64,000 bases of DNA from Cyrtodaria siliqua (taxonomy: Eukaryota; Mollusca; Bivalvia; Adapedonta; Hiatellidae), in contig JAWPHD010001349.1 in the NCBI GenBank assembly GCA_037043455.1, forward strand, positions 1-64,000, in the 5' to 3' direction. The translations under genes and the position numbers were made by a program. Shown piece after piece: positions 34,491 to 46,410 of the stretch. The notes below the pieces were generated by a model. That model made no database searches. It saw only the letters and a list, made by a program, of their open reading frames with translations, and had not been told where the DNA came from. Each line of letters begins with the position of its first letter. Position 1 is the stretch's first letter.

Positions 34491-36539
34491 TTTGTACACT
34501 ATACATGTACCCAATAAATAAATAAACTTAACTATATATTGTTGATATATTTGTTGATATCATCAGATACAGAACCGATAGAAAAAATAATTAAAAACAA
34601 AAAGAAGAAAAGAAAACATAAAATGCACAATGTAAAAAAAAAAGGGGGTCATAAAATGTTCAGTGTCGGCCCCTAAAAACGGGGTCATTCGGAAAACGGA
34701 ACCACACCTATTATTTTATTTGATCTTTATTTGATATGCTGTTTGTAAGATGGGTAGTATATTAGACATAACTCCAATGCTGTTTAAGGTTTTTTCATGG
34801 AAGCTGTTATACGTATTAAGCTTGTAGTCATGTGGTGCCTTTTTGTGTTGCTTTTCTGAAGGAAAAACGATACATCGGATTCGTTTTGTCCATCCATCTG
34901 GCATCATAAGAACTTTTTTCAATTTCTTTTTTATAATTTAAATATATTCACATCGTGACAATAGTCACATGACCTTACTAATATATCACAGTCAAGGTCA
35001 GACTCTGGGTTAAATGTCATTTTTTGGTCACAAAAAAACATTGGCTTTAACATTTTCGTTCCTTCATATTTCTTCATCAAACGATATATCCCTACTGGTT
35101 AGAGGCCAGTTTCTGTCCAAGCCCAGTTTCGGTCATTCTCATTTAAAAAACGTTTTTACACTGCAAATAACTTACGCGATGTAAATTATTGTCGACGTAT
35201 AGAACTGAAGATGGGAAACAGAAAAAACAAACTAAAAGTAAATAAGCGGTACAAAAATGTGTTAACTTCCTTATATGGCGTTGGGGAAGCGCGCGCATAC
35301 TGCCGCATAATAAACTTTAAAAAAAAATGACGTCATATTTTTATCACTCTTCAGTGGACGCAGTTAAAATATACCATGATTATATATTTTAACCAAAGAG
35401 AAGCAACTCGTACAACCTGTAACTGTTTGATTTACACAGAGTTACTCATCGTTACAGTGTAAATTGTCATCGTTGAATATTTTACATTGACGTTATCAGG
35501 CGCATTGTTATAGCGATCGAGGTGACTGATGGAACAATCCAAACATTCCATTTTTACAAGGAAATTGTTGAATAGACTTGCAAACAAGTTTCTAATTCAT
35601 AAAAGTTTTCTGTATCTTGACCTAGTTGAATCTATAACTCGATAAAATACATGACGGAAACTGGACTTGTAAACACAATGATTTCTCAGTTTTAGTCTGT
35701 TTATAAAACGTCACGTGTCACTTTCATAATTTATATTAAACAAAATTCTTTGGTATCAAATTTCCAGGAAGCGGTAACCTAATAGAAAATAAAGTAAAAA
35801 ATGTCAGGATACATAGATTTGTCTGAAAAACTAGTTTATGTTTACATAAGTGACGGAAAGTGGCTCCTGACCAGTACAGGTCATGACAATATTCATCACA
35901 CCAATATATAAAGGTCAAGGTCACAGTCAATGTTGCCGTAGAGAGCATCCATCATGTGATATATTTATTATCTTATTATCTAATTATCTAATTATTATTA
36001 TAATTTTCATATCAATAACCATTGTGATTCCAAGTAGTTGTTGGAAAAAAGTAGTCATTATGTCAACGTTTGTGTTTTCAGTGTACAACTTCAAACCATA
36101 ATAAATATCTTCTTGGTGGTCTTTATGATGCCCTTTGCTTTATGGAACTTTCTAATATCAACATTGTGTGCGTCCGTCACACATTTGATAAGGTTTCCCA
36201 TTACGTCAGTTTCTAAGTCATCGATTTAAACTTCATATAGAGATACTTACATTTTCCGATTAAAAGTAGGGCACCATGGCATGTCTAGTATTGACCTACT
36301 TTTTACACCAGTGATTCTGATAAACAGATAAAGGTTTGTTGTTGGGTATATTGTATATGAACAAAAGTAGTTACATTTATTAAACTTGTTGGATAAAATT
36401 AATGTGATGCTTCAATGGCACATACCGTATTTACCATAATAGGAACCCCTCCCCCATCCCCACCCCACTCTTCTCCATCTCCTTGTACTCGTGTACCATA
36501 AGATCCACTGTATAATTATGTGATACTGTTGTGTTGCAG
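34491..36539. other. Rest of intron 3, no gene seen
   Basis: AT-rich non-coding sequence. A short repeat fragment with ATATAAAGGTCAAGGTCACA near 35908 and a related one near 34990 belong to the AGGTCA-rich repeats. A pyrimidine tract (CCCCTCCCCCATCCCCACCC) lies at about 36447. No convincing ORF. Confidence 0.5.
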
Positions 36540-36613
36540 ATGGGGAAACAGCTGCAGCAGGAGATCTTCTACTGGGAACCAATACAGTCAGCAATGAAAA
36601 TACAGAGTTGTGA
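36540..36613 (+). CDS. MFSD6-like transporter, exon 4 (C-terminus)
   Basis: Acceptor TTGCAG|ATGGGG restores GAT from the phase-1 donor of exon 3. The exon encodes DGETAAAGDLLLGTNTVSNE and a few residues more, ending at TGA 36611-36613. Cumulative length is 1881 nt, exactly 627 codons with the stop, which supports the whole four-exon model. A candidate AATAAA lies at 36800-36805. The last codons form the first unit of a 33-bp tandem repeat that crosses the stop codon. This exon is the least certain of the four because it is short. Confidence 0.75.
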
Positions 36614-36735
36614 GAAATGGTGAGCAATGAAAATATGGAGTTGTGGCAAATGGTGAGCAACCAATTCAAAAACTGAATTGTGAGAAACAGTGATCAAATA
36701 AAAATACTGAGTTGTGAGAAACTGTGCGCTATTAA
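36587..36735 (+). repeat. 33-bp minisatellite spanning the MFSD6-like stop codon
   Basis: The unit AGCAATGAAAATACAGAGTT + GTGAGAAATGGTG repeats about four times with increasing divergence. The first unit encodes the final residues and the stop; the others lie in the 3' UTR. From 36736 to 37313 nothing definite is seen. Confidence 0.75.
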
Positions 36736-37329
36736 AGTGAAAAGTAGATTAATATTTGACCAATCTGGTGAACAAAGAAACAAATGCCATTTCATAACCA
36801 ATAAAGTGAACAAACAAATATTTAAGGAGATAAAGGTGAACAAAGATAATAGTATGTAGGTGAAATGTAGATTTTGAATTTTTAAAGTGTGCTCAGAACA
36901 GAGTAATCTTTGCAGAGGTTAAATACTCAACTGATCCTGTGGATCAAAGGTTCCACCGGCACATCTCGGGCCCAATCGAAACTGATCAAGCAGGCTCTCA
37001 AAAATGCCACTTTTGACGTAAAATCAGGGGGACGAGAAAGGTGAAGACAGTATAACACAGAGTACATTTGATTAGCCCCAAAGTGGAGTATTCTCTAACT
37101 TGTTGTGCAAGGCATAGTAAGAAAAAAAGGCAGATAATAAGAAAGGCAGTGCACAGCACCATGACATATGACTCACGTTCATTACGAGTCATGCATCAGT
37201 GCTTTAACGGGTAATTAATGATTACTAGTCAAGTTCATATACATGTATATGTTAAGCATGCCTAAAAATTAGACTCCCAGTGTTTCTAGCATCATACTTT
37301 ATAATGTCATGAAATCATATAGGACTGAA

Positions 37330-37955
37330 TGAATGAATGAATGAATGGTGTTTTACGGCACGTCGACACATAAATAGGTCATATTGTGCGCAAAAAGTGA
37401 AGAAAAATGAAGAAATGAAGTATTAATTAAAAATTAATGTAAATATATAAAGATAAAACTATTAAAAAATAAGGGATGATAAGGTGTAATATAAACTATG
37501 TATGTTAATCAACGAATGCCCGTCAACGGGTATATAAACAAGTAAATATATATAAAAACACATTATAATGATTTATATAGTCTGATCTCTTTTAGGAAAT
37601 CTAAAACAAGACTAAAATCTACAGTATCAAATAACTCTTTCATAGTATTAACATTGTAGTACCTTTGACGCATAGGATCAAAGTCTACACATTCCAATAA
37701 GATGTGTTTGACCGTTAACGGTGCAAAGCAGGGTATACATTCTGGTAATTGCTCACCTTGTAATAAATATGAATGAGTATAACACCCTATCCTGCACCGG
37801 GCTAGGACAACTTCCTCTCGACGAATGGGTCTACTAGAAGAACGCCATTCTCCGAGTAACGGTTTAATTGGATGGAGTTTATTGTTAACTGACAAATCCC
37901 AAGCGGTTTGCCAAGAGTTACGAATATATGTGTTAATACAACTTTTAAAATCAGT
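37330..37955 (-). pseudogene. 5'-truncated LINE with intact C-terminal ORF2 end and 16-bp target duplication
   Basis: The minus-strand frame (37563 to about 37955) reads IRNSWQTAWDLSVNNKLHPI, then VVLARCRIGCYTHSYLLQGE, then CIPCFAPLTVKHILLECVDF, the typical RNase H-proximal/C-terminal end of I- or Jockey-group LINEs. The 3' UTR ends in a (CATT)n run after GTGCCGTAAAACACC. Identical 16-bp direct repeats (ATCATATAGGACTGAA) flank it at 37314-37329 and 37956-37971, marking the target-primed insertion. The open frame and perfect duplication point to a young insert. Confidence 0.85.
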
Positions 37956-38157
37956 ATCATATAGGACTGAAAACAACAATAGAAAAATAATTTGTTCCTT
38001 GGAGCTGAATTTGTTTTGGAAAGGCAGCCAGTTTTTAGCTCTATTAATTTTGCTGAAGGAATGTTCAGAATGTTAGTTTCAATGTTTATCAATGATATTA
38101 AAATCATATAAACAGCTTTTGGGCATATGCACCCTAAAACCATTAGAGAGAGTTTTA

Positions 38158-38930
38158 TTATGCTCCCCGAAATTTTCTGGGGAGCATATTTATAGTCACC
38201 ACTTCGTCCGTCCGTCCATCACACTTTTATCTGGAGCATAACTTAAAAACAACTTATGGGACTACACTGAAACTGCTCACAATGATAGAGGGCAATAAGA
38301 GGAAGTGCAGTGTGCAAGAACCGTAACACTGTCTTCATTCAATTTAGAGTTATTGCCCTTGGTAATTTTATACTTAGAATTTTTGTCAGAGCATAACTTC
38401 AAAACTACTGCTTCAAAACTACTGCTTCAAAACTACTGCTGGGACTACAATGAAACTTCACACAATGATAGAGGGCAATGAGAGGAAGTGCAGAGTGCAA
38501 GAACCGTAACTCTGTCATTATTCAATTTAGAGTTGACCCTTGTAATTTTATACTTGGAATTCTTGTCCAGAGCATAACTTCAAAACTACTTATGGAACGA
38601 CAACGAAACTTCACACAATGATAGAGGGCAATGGGAGGAAGTGCAGTAACTCTGTCTTTATTCTAATTAAAGTTATTGCCCTTTGTAGTTTTTTACTTAG
38701 ATTTATTGCCCTTTTTAACCATAACACCTACACTCATAAAATTCGTAGGTACATTGCCCTAGTTAAGAGAAGGAACCTTATTGTTTTTGGGGCCAGTAGG
38801 TCAAAGGTCGAGGTCACAGTGACCTTATATGGAAATACGCATTCTGCAGAATAACTTCAAATCCATAACACCTACACTCATAAAACCTCATAGGTTCATT
38901 GCCCTAAGTGAGAGGAAGCCCTTTGTACAT
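38158..38930. mobile_element. Tandem-bodied element, family 5
   Basis: The 5' end is a perfect hairpin: TATGCTCCCC (38159-38168) against GGGGAGCATA (38179-38188). Then comes CGTCCGTCCGTCC and about four units with GGAGCATAACTT, AAACTTCACACAATGATAGA and GGGCAATGAGAGGAAGTGC. From about 38700 the body switches to the AGGTCA type shared with family 8. The 3' end is not defined. The stretch 38931-39554 shows nothing. Confidence 0.6.
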
Positions 38931-39554
38931 TTGTCCTATCTTTGTGTTGCTGTTGGCTTTAAGTGTTTGTATATTTTACGTGGGGGTTATTTTTTCCTGT
39001 TTTGTTATGTTATGATTTCCGTTTAATGTAATGGTTATCGTCTTTGCGTAAAATGATTCTATGCTTGCTTAAATATTTCTGTTGAAAAGTGGTTGACATG
39101 GTTATTTAATAACCAAACAACTATGGACAAGTCCCACTCTTTTTTCAACAATTTAGAAATCATATCTGTTTACAAAGAAATGAGTTTGTCTCTGACAAGG
39201 TTCAAATTTTTTACATATGTACTTTTTCCTAGAGCTGATGGAAAAATCTGTTACGTGGTCCGAGTATTAACTTCAAGTCACTTTTAGAAAGTCATATTAT
39301 TTGAAATTATAATATTATTAATGCAAGAAATACTATTGAAAATACAAACCATATAATTGCAACAATGATAAACACAAAGGAGATCAAATGGCAGGCCATT
39401 AAAATTTCATGGATCAAGGAGAAGTGGTATGTATGTTGAAACCACCACCCTACAAAAATAAAACAACAAAACAAGAAACATAAACAAACAAGATAAACAA
39501 ACAACCTAAACAGTACTAAGATTTTCTATGACAAATCAGGAGGAATATACTTGT

Positions 39555-39835
39555 CATTGATATTTTAGATAAAAAAACATATTTGGTATTTTTAGATAAA
39601 AAACATATTTGGTATTTTTAGATAAAAAACATATTTGGTGTTTTTAGATAAAAACATTTTTGGTATTTTTAGATAAAAACATTTTTGGTATTTATAGATA
39701 AAAACATTTTTGAATTTTTTTTTTGTATTTATAGATAAAAACATTTTTGGTAAATACATAAAAACATTTTTGGTATTTATAGATAAAAACATTTATGGTA
39801 TTTATAGATAAAAACATTTTTGGTATATTTGTGAT
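39555..39835. repeat. About 26-bp AT-rich minisatellite
   Basis: The unit TTGGTATTTTTAGATAAAAA + CATTT repeats about ten times with small indels. Frames in it encode only Lys/Phe-rich artefacts. Confidence 0.85.
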
Positions 39836-40404
39836 TTGTGTATCTGGCCATTGTTAGTCAGCTTGGTGTTTTAATGATATGCTTGTTGATGTATTCAGTT
39901 TATTGGACATCAGTTATTGTATTGTATGGGTTTTACGAACAATTGTTATTGTTAATTACATATATGTTATTTTAAAACCACTAAATAAGTGAGTATCTAG
40001 GGGTTGAGGAATTAAAGTTGAAAATTTCAAATGCAACATAGACATTGTGGTATATTTACGATTTTGTTGCTGGCAATTGTTAAAACAGCTGGACATGTTA
40101 TTACTGTGCTTGTGGTTAGTTGGCTTTTAAAAAACAGTTTTTTTTACAAATATACATTTGATTGTAATCCCACCAAGTATGCATTGATCCTGTAGTAAGG
40201 AGCAGAGTCCCTACCCCCCATCCACCACCTACCCACACACAACCCAGAACACCCCTCCATAAACCTAAACATGTATGGCAAATGAGTGTGTTGAGTCAGA
40301 GAAATTTGATTGCGTCCCCTCCACACAAAATGATCGGAAATTAGTATGGGTAGAAAATTATGCTCCATCCCCTCCCTAATCTCAAAGTAAATGTAAAGGA
40401 GATC

Positions 40405-40547
40405 CTTATGTATGGCGGGAGGTGTCAAGTACTGTTTCTACCCAGGAAAAATGGTGTGGTCTGCCTCCACTACAAAAAAATCGACTCGTATATGGCCTAT
40501 CATGTGCTGAAAAAGACATAAAACACTAATTCAAACAAACTAATCTT
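40405..40547 (+). mobile_element. SINE 3' fragment (44884-type family)
   Basis: Matches the body and tail of the SINE at 44884: GGCGGGAGGTGTCAAGTACT, GGTCTGCCTCCACTAC and an (AAAC) tail. The tRNA head is missing. Confidence 0.7.
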
Positions 40548-40734
40548 CATTTGTGTTATTACAATATATATTTGATAGTAAGTTTGTGTACGTGTGTTGG
40601 TGTGTTTTTAATGTAGATCTACCATAGTGGTGTTGTTACGGTACATGATAATATATATTTGATACATGTATGTGTGTATGGGTATTCGTGCGTGTGTGTT
40701 TGAGGACTGTTTGGGCGTTTGATTGATCTGCAGC

Positions 40735-41955
40735 GCGGTTAAATTTGACCAGGATGCATTGCTGATATTTAGTATGTAACCAAGATGCATTGCTCCATGT
40801 TATTTCAAACGTAACCAGGGTGCATTGCTATTTAAGTACGTAACCATGGTACATTGACTCATGTTATTTCAAACGTAACCAGGGTGCATTGCTATTTAAG
40901 AACATAACCATGGTGCATTGCCTCACATTATTTTAAACGTAACCAGGGTGCATTGCTATTTAAGTAGGTAACCATGGTGGATTGCCTCATGTTATTTCAA
41001 ACGTAACCGGGGTGCATTGCTATTTAAGAACGTAACCATGGTGCATTGCCTCACATTATTTCAAATGTAACCAGGGTGCATTGCTATTTAAGTATGTAAC
41101 CATGGTGCATTGCCTCGCATTATTTCAAAATTAACCAGGGTGCATTGCTATTTAAGTATGTAACCATGGTGCATTGCCTCATATTATTTCAAACGTAACC
41201 AGGGTGCATTGCTATTTAAGGTCGTAACCATGGTGCATTACCTCATGTTATTTCAAACGTAACCAAGGTGCATTGCTATTTAGGTATGTAACCATGGTGC
41301 ATTGCCTCATGTAATTTCAAACGTAACCATGGTGCATTGCTATTTAAGTATGTAACCATGGTGCATTACCTCATGTTATTTCAAATGTAACCAAGGTGCA
41401 TTGCTATTTGAGTACATAACCATGGTGCATTGCCTCACATTATTTCAAATGTAACCAAGGTGCATTGCTATTTAAGTATGTAACCATGGTGCATTGCCTC
41501 ATGTTATTTCAAACATAACCAAGGTGCATTGCTATTTAAGTACGTAACCATGGTGCATTGCCTCATGTTATTTCAAACGTAACCATGGTGGTACGTTAAC
41601 ATGGTGCATTGCCTCGTGTTATTTCAAACCTAACCGGGGTGCGTTGCTATTTAAGAACGTAACTGTGGTGCATTGCCTCACATTATTTCGAACGTAACCA
41701 AGGTGCATTGCTATTTAAGTATGTAACTATGGTGCATTGCCTCATGTTATTTCAAACATGACCAGGGTGGTATGTAACCATGGTGGATTGCCTCATGTTA
41801 TTTCAAACGTAACCAGAGTGCATTGCTATTTAAGTACGTAACCATGGTGTATTAGCTCACGTTATTTCAAACGTAACCAGGGTGCATTGCTATGTAAGTA
41901 CGAAATCCATGGTACATTGTCTCATGTTATGTTAAAGTTACCAAGGAGATTGTTA
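40735..41955. repeat. 64-bp satellite of two related halves
   Basis: The unit is GTAACCAGGGTGCATTGCTA + TTTAAGTAC (29 bp) plus GTAACCATGGTGCATTGCCT + CATGTTATTTCAAAC (35 bp); landmarks at 40811 and 40875 fix the 64-bp period. About 18 units, several with missing halves (about 41585 and 41770). The halves are homologous, so this is a dimeric higher-order repeat. The (TA)n block near 41970 ends it. Confidence 0.92.
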
Positions 41956-42099
41956 ACGTTAAGTTGTATATATATATAATAATATTACCGGTATATATAT
42001 ATATATATAACCAGGGTTCCCTTTGATTATGTTATGTATGTAACCAGGGTGCATTACCTCATGTTGTTTAGCAATAATTGCCATATGTTGTAAAGTTTG

Positions 42100-42675
42100 T
42101 AGAGCTAAGATGCATTGCTGATGATGTTAAATTTTCACCAGAATGTATTGCTGATGATGTTACACACATCTGCAACCTTGATGGTTACGTCTGCAACCTT
42201 GATTGTTATGTCTGCAACCTTGATTGTTATGTCTGCAACCTTGATTGTTATGTCTGCAACCTTGATTGTTATGTCTGCAACCTTGATTGTTATGTCTGCA
42301 ACCTTGATTGTTATGTCTGCAACCTTGATTGTTATGTCTGCAACCTTGATTGTTATGTCTGCAACCTTGATTGTTATGTCTGCAACCTTGATTGTTATGT
42401 CTGCAACCTTGATTGTTATGTTTGCAACCTTATTTATTACGTCTGCAACCTTGATTGTTACTTCTGTAACCAGAATGCATTGATGTTGTTTTCGTCTGCA
42501 ACCTTGATTGTTATGTCTGCAGTCTTGATTGTAATGTATGCAACTTTGTTAAATCTGTTACCCAAATGCTTTGCTGATGAGGTTCTTCTGCAACCTTGAT
42601 TGTTACATATTGAACCGTGATTGTTACATATGTAACCAGAATGCACTGCATAGTCTGCAACATTGATTGTTATGG
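42100..42675. repeat. 21-bp minisatellite continuing from the 64-bp array
   Basis: The unit CTGCAACCTTGATTGTTATG + T repeats about a dozen times at 42170-42440, then in diverged form to 42675, with GTAACCAGAATGCATTG pieces interspersed. Because 21 is a multiple of three, frames stay open for 173 and 122 residues. The Cys-rich peptide repeats are artefacts of the satellite. Confidence 0.9.
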
Positions 42676-42799
42676 TTACAATCTTAAAGAAGCTAACCCG
42701 CCAATTAATGGCAGAATTACACTACAAAACCATTTATCAAAACTCGATCTAAGTGTTCAATTCATATAATTAATTATGCCAATTAAAAATATATGTTTA

Positions 42800-44528
42800 T
42801 TGATGTTTTTTTATGGGATGGCGTGTTGTCCGTCGTCCGTCCATCCATCTGTTGTCCGTCCGTCCATCGTCCGTTAACTTTTGCCTCGTTAACACGATAG
42901 CGCTTTCATTTTTCATTCAATCTTTTTCAAACTTTAACAGATTGATTTAGTTAAAATTGCTATATTTTGCCTCGTTAACAAGGGCCTTCATTTTTCATTC
43001 TATCTTTTTCAAACTTAATAAGATTGTTAATATCAATAAAATGTCGGATGAGTTCGAAAACCAACCAGATCGGACCATTTAAACCAGAGTTATGGCCCTT
43101 GATTTTCTGAAATCTGGTATAATTTGGCCTTATTAAAACGATAGGACCTTCATTTTTCTTCTGATCTTTTTCAAACTTTACCAGATTGTTGATATCAATG
43201 AAAGCTTGAATGGATTTGAAAAACTGCCAGACCGCACCATTTACACCGGTGTTATGGCCCTTGATTTTCTGAAATATGCTCTAATTTGACCTCGTTAACA
43301 TGATAGGTTCTTCGTTTTTCATCCGATCTTTTTTAGATGTTATGAGATTGTTGATATTAATGAAAGGTCGGATGAGTTAGAGAACTAGCCAGATCGGACC
43401 AGTAACGTGGCCCTTGATTTAGTTAAAAATGCTGTATTTTGCCTCGTTAAGATTTTTACCAGATTGTTGATATCAATGAAAGCTTGGACAAGTTTGAAAA
43501 CCAACCAAATCCGATTAGTATCACCAGAGTTATGGCCCTTGATTTAATTCAAAGATACTGTATTTTGCCTCGTGAAGATGATAGGACCTTCATTTGGCTG
43601 GATTTCATTGAAACTTTGCAGGGATGATCAGTACCAAGCCTTGTTGTACATATTGTCACTGTGTTCCAGTTGAATGCTTTGGCAGAGTTATGGCCCTTCA
43701 AAGGTTTTAATACACAAACTTTGTCTGGACTAGTTCTCCTGAACCCTGGCCGGATTTCAGTGAAACTTTCAGAGATGATTGATACCAAGCCTAGTTGGGC
43801 ATATATCATCACTGTGTCACAGTTAAGTATTTTTGACAAAGTTATGGCCATTTTAATACACAAACTTTGTCGGGACTAGTTCTCCAGAATCCCTGGCCAG
43901 ATTTCAATGAAAGCTGGCAAGGAAGATCGGTATCAAGCCTAGTTGTGCATATCATTGCCGTGTTCTGGTCGAATGATTTTTGGCGAAGTTATGGCACTTT
44001 AAATGTTTTAATACACAAACGTCCAGACTAGTCTCTTCTGAATTTCTGGCCGGATTTCAATGAATCTTGGCAGGGATGATGAGTACCAAGCCTAGTTGGG
44101 CATGCCATCACCGTGTTCCGGTTGAATGATAGTTTGGCAGAGTTGTGACCCTTTTAAGGTTTTAATACACAAACTTTATCTTGACTAGTTCTCCTGATCC
44201 CTTGGCCGGATTTAAACGAATCATCTTGGCAGGGGTGATGAGTACCAAGCGTAGTCGTGCATATCTTTGCCATGTTCCAGTTGAATGAATTTTGACAGAG
44301 TTATGACCCTTTAAAGGTTTTAATACACTAACTTTGTACAGACTATTTCTCCTGAACCTCTGGACAGATTTCAGCGAAACTTGGCAGGGATGATCAGTTT
44401 CAAACCTTGTTGCGCATGTCATCGCCATGATCTGGTTGATTGATTTTTGACAGAGTTATGACCCATTATACACAAACTTTTTCTTTAGCCAGTAGAGTGC
44501 CCACAGGCTCTGTTGGGCCTCTTTTGTT
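42800..44528. mobile_element. Tandem-bodied element, family 6
   Basis: The left side has GGCGTGTTGTCCGTCGTCCG and further GTCC repeats. The body falls in two halves: units with TTTTGCCTCGTTAACA and GAGTTATGGCCCTTGATTT, then units with AAACTTTGTCTGGACTAGTT and GGGATGATCAGTACCAAGCC. The right end has GCCAGTAGAGTGCCC, a GCCCA/TGGGC hairpin and CCTCTTTTGTT. A 5' hairpin is not seen, so the left end may be truncated. Confidence 0.6.
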
Positions 44529-44883
44529 AAATATACCCGTGATAGAATATTCGTAAAATGAATTATGAGTTGGTAACTCTTATTTTGACGCTCCTCTTTT
44601 GGGGTTTGGCCTGGCTGATTAAAGCCGTTTATATTGTGTCTATAGAGTGGATTCTCAGCCGTTTATATTGTGTCTATAGAGTTTGGATTCTCAAAATGCA
44701 ATAAAGGTGTGGGTTATGTGATAAATAGAATCTAACATTCGTTCGCATTCATTATTGAATTTATTAAACTTGTTAGCAAAAATGATATAATTCTCGGCAA
44801 GAGCCTCACATTATATCATTTTGCCAACTCGTTTAATAAATTCAATAATGAATGATTACGCATGTAAGATCCTCTATATGTAC

Positions 44884-45140
44884 TTTTACTTATTATGTCT
44901 CCGTGACCGAATGGTTAACGACATTGTGTTGTAAACCTTTGCCTCTCACTGCTGCGGGTTTGAATCCCACTGGGAGATCGACTTGTAAGTGCAAAAGAGT
45001 TGATTCTTACGGATGGTGGGAGGTGTACAGTACTGGTTCTATCCAGAAAAAGTGGGTGGTCTGCCTCCACCACAAAAAAAGATCGAACGTAATGTATAAC
45101 CTTACGTGTTGAAAATGACATAAAATACCATACAAACTAA
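44884..45140 (+). mobile_element. Full-length tRNA-derived SINE (second family)
   Basis: The head resembles a class II tRNA (CCGTGACCGAATGGTTAACG) with B box GGGTTTGAATCCC. The body has GATTCTTACGGATGG, GAGGTGTACAGTACTGG and GTCTGCCTCCACCAC, and the tail has CATAAAATACCATACAAAC. Copies at 51822 and 40405 share the body. It is distinct from the 16005 family. Confidence 0.8.
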
Positions 45141-45647
45141 GAAACCGTGTAGAAAAGTGGTACAATTTGGCTGTTATTGGCGGGATAGCTACGGTAATGC
45201 ATTATTGATATATTGTTAAATATGTCGCTGTTGTTATTATTTACATATATTTAAAAAATACTAGTTTTCTGCTGTTTTACTTTCTCATGTTTGTAAATCA
45301 AACTTTTTATTTATATATTTGACAGCCCAAAGAACAGTTTATTTTAAAGTTTACATTCCTTAATCTGAAAATGTTTTTTGTCTCACAAACTTCATGAATT
45401 ATAGTTTCATTGCGATAGTAAATCTCAATGCCTCTAGATGGTACCTTATACGGCCTTGGAGATACATTTTATAAGTTGTTGACTTAGTTAATTTTACATT
45501 GCATGTGTGTTGTATTTATGCATTTTACTCATCCGAGATTGAGATTATTTTGCTGATGTTTTGCTTTCATGTATTGAAATAGTATATTGTTTCAGCCAAA
45601 GTTTTTTTTGAATTTTCAGACAAAATTCATCTTGTACGTGAATAAGT
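45141..45647. other. Non-coding AT-rich stretch
   Basis: No gene, tandem repeat or recognisable element is seen. Confidence 0.4.
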
Positions 45648-46070
45648 CGTATATCATTGAAACAGACATTTTTAGTGGTAAGTAAAATTGCCTTACTTTT
45701 CAAAATCGGTTGAGAAATAAAAATTTCATGCGCTAAAGCTCTTTTTGATGGGGCATTTTCAATACAAGTTTCTGCTGCATGAACAATTTTAAAAAAATAT
45801 ATATTTTTTTAGAATTTTTATCCAAAAGGGGTTTTAAATTGTTAGATATTCATAAATTAAGACACCCTGGAAGTTTTATAGCAAAATATGAAGGCTAACT
45901 GAAGATTTGAAATTTTTTAATTTTCTGCTGTCCCACCAACAAGGAATTTACATAGGAAAAGCCACATCAAAAAATCATTTTGCCTGTAAAATATTTATTT
46001 CTCAACCGATTTGCAAAACTTAGGTAGTTTTATTTACCACTAAAAATGCCAATTCTAATGATATGTAATT
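45648..46070. mobile_element. Fold-back (MITE-like) element with arms of about 120 bp
   Basis: The left arm (GACATTTTTAGTGGTAAGTA ... AATCGGTTGAGAAATAAA) is matched inversely by the right arm (TTTATTTCTCAACCGATTTG ... TTTACCACTAAAAATGCC), enclosing an AT-rich core of about 170 bp. No coding frame. Family unknown. Confidence 0.65.
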
Positions 46071-46117
46071 GATATACATATTATTTAAATTGCTGAAGCT
46101 ACTGTAGAAAAACCTTT

Positions 46118-46410
46118 GGCGACAGTGGCGCAGTGGACAGCACGATTTACTCTAAATTCGGAGACATGTGTTTAAGCCTCACTGGCACCACTGTTGGTTT
46201 TAGTGTGTCCTCAGGCAAGACGCGCCCCTCGGCTTGAGCCATCAGAAGGCGACATAATTATAAACGGGGCAGTTCTGTGTATTGGAGTCTATCCCCCGAG
46301 CACGTTAAAGAACCATAGGAATCTATTCAATTGTGGTTCCAGGATATCCTTTCCTTCTTTTTACGGCGGCTCTAAATGATGAAAGATAATATGTTGATTG
46401 GCCATTGAAC
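46118..46410 (+). mobile_element. tRNA-derived SINE (16005 family)
   Basis: A box (TGGCGCAGTGGACAGCA), degraded B box (GTGTTTAAGCCTC), central CAGGCAAGACGCGCCC, then GCACGTTAAAGAACCATAGG and the tail GGCGGCTCTAAATGATG. More diverged than the 16005 copy. Its tail passes directly into the 26-bp minisatellite. Confidence 0.8.

Noticed and set aside
40735..41955. CRISPR-like regular repetition
   Set aside because: Units are contiguous tandem repeats with no unique spacers, in eukaryotic DNA.
42078..42599. 173-residue Cys-rich repeat protein (CNLDCYV units), with a second frame of SATLIVM units
   Set aside because: The 21-bp satellite keeps several frames open at once. Simultaneous openness of two frames and near-perfect unit identity mean satellite DNA, not a gene.
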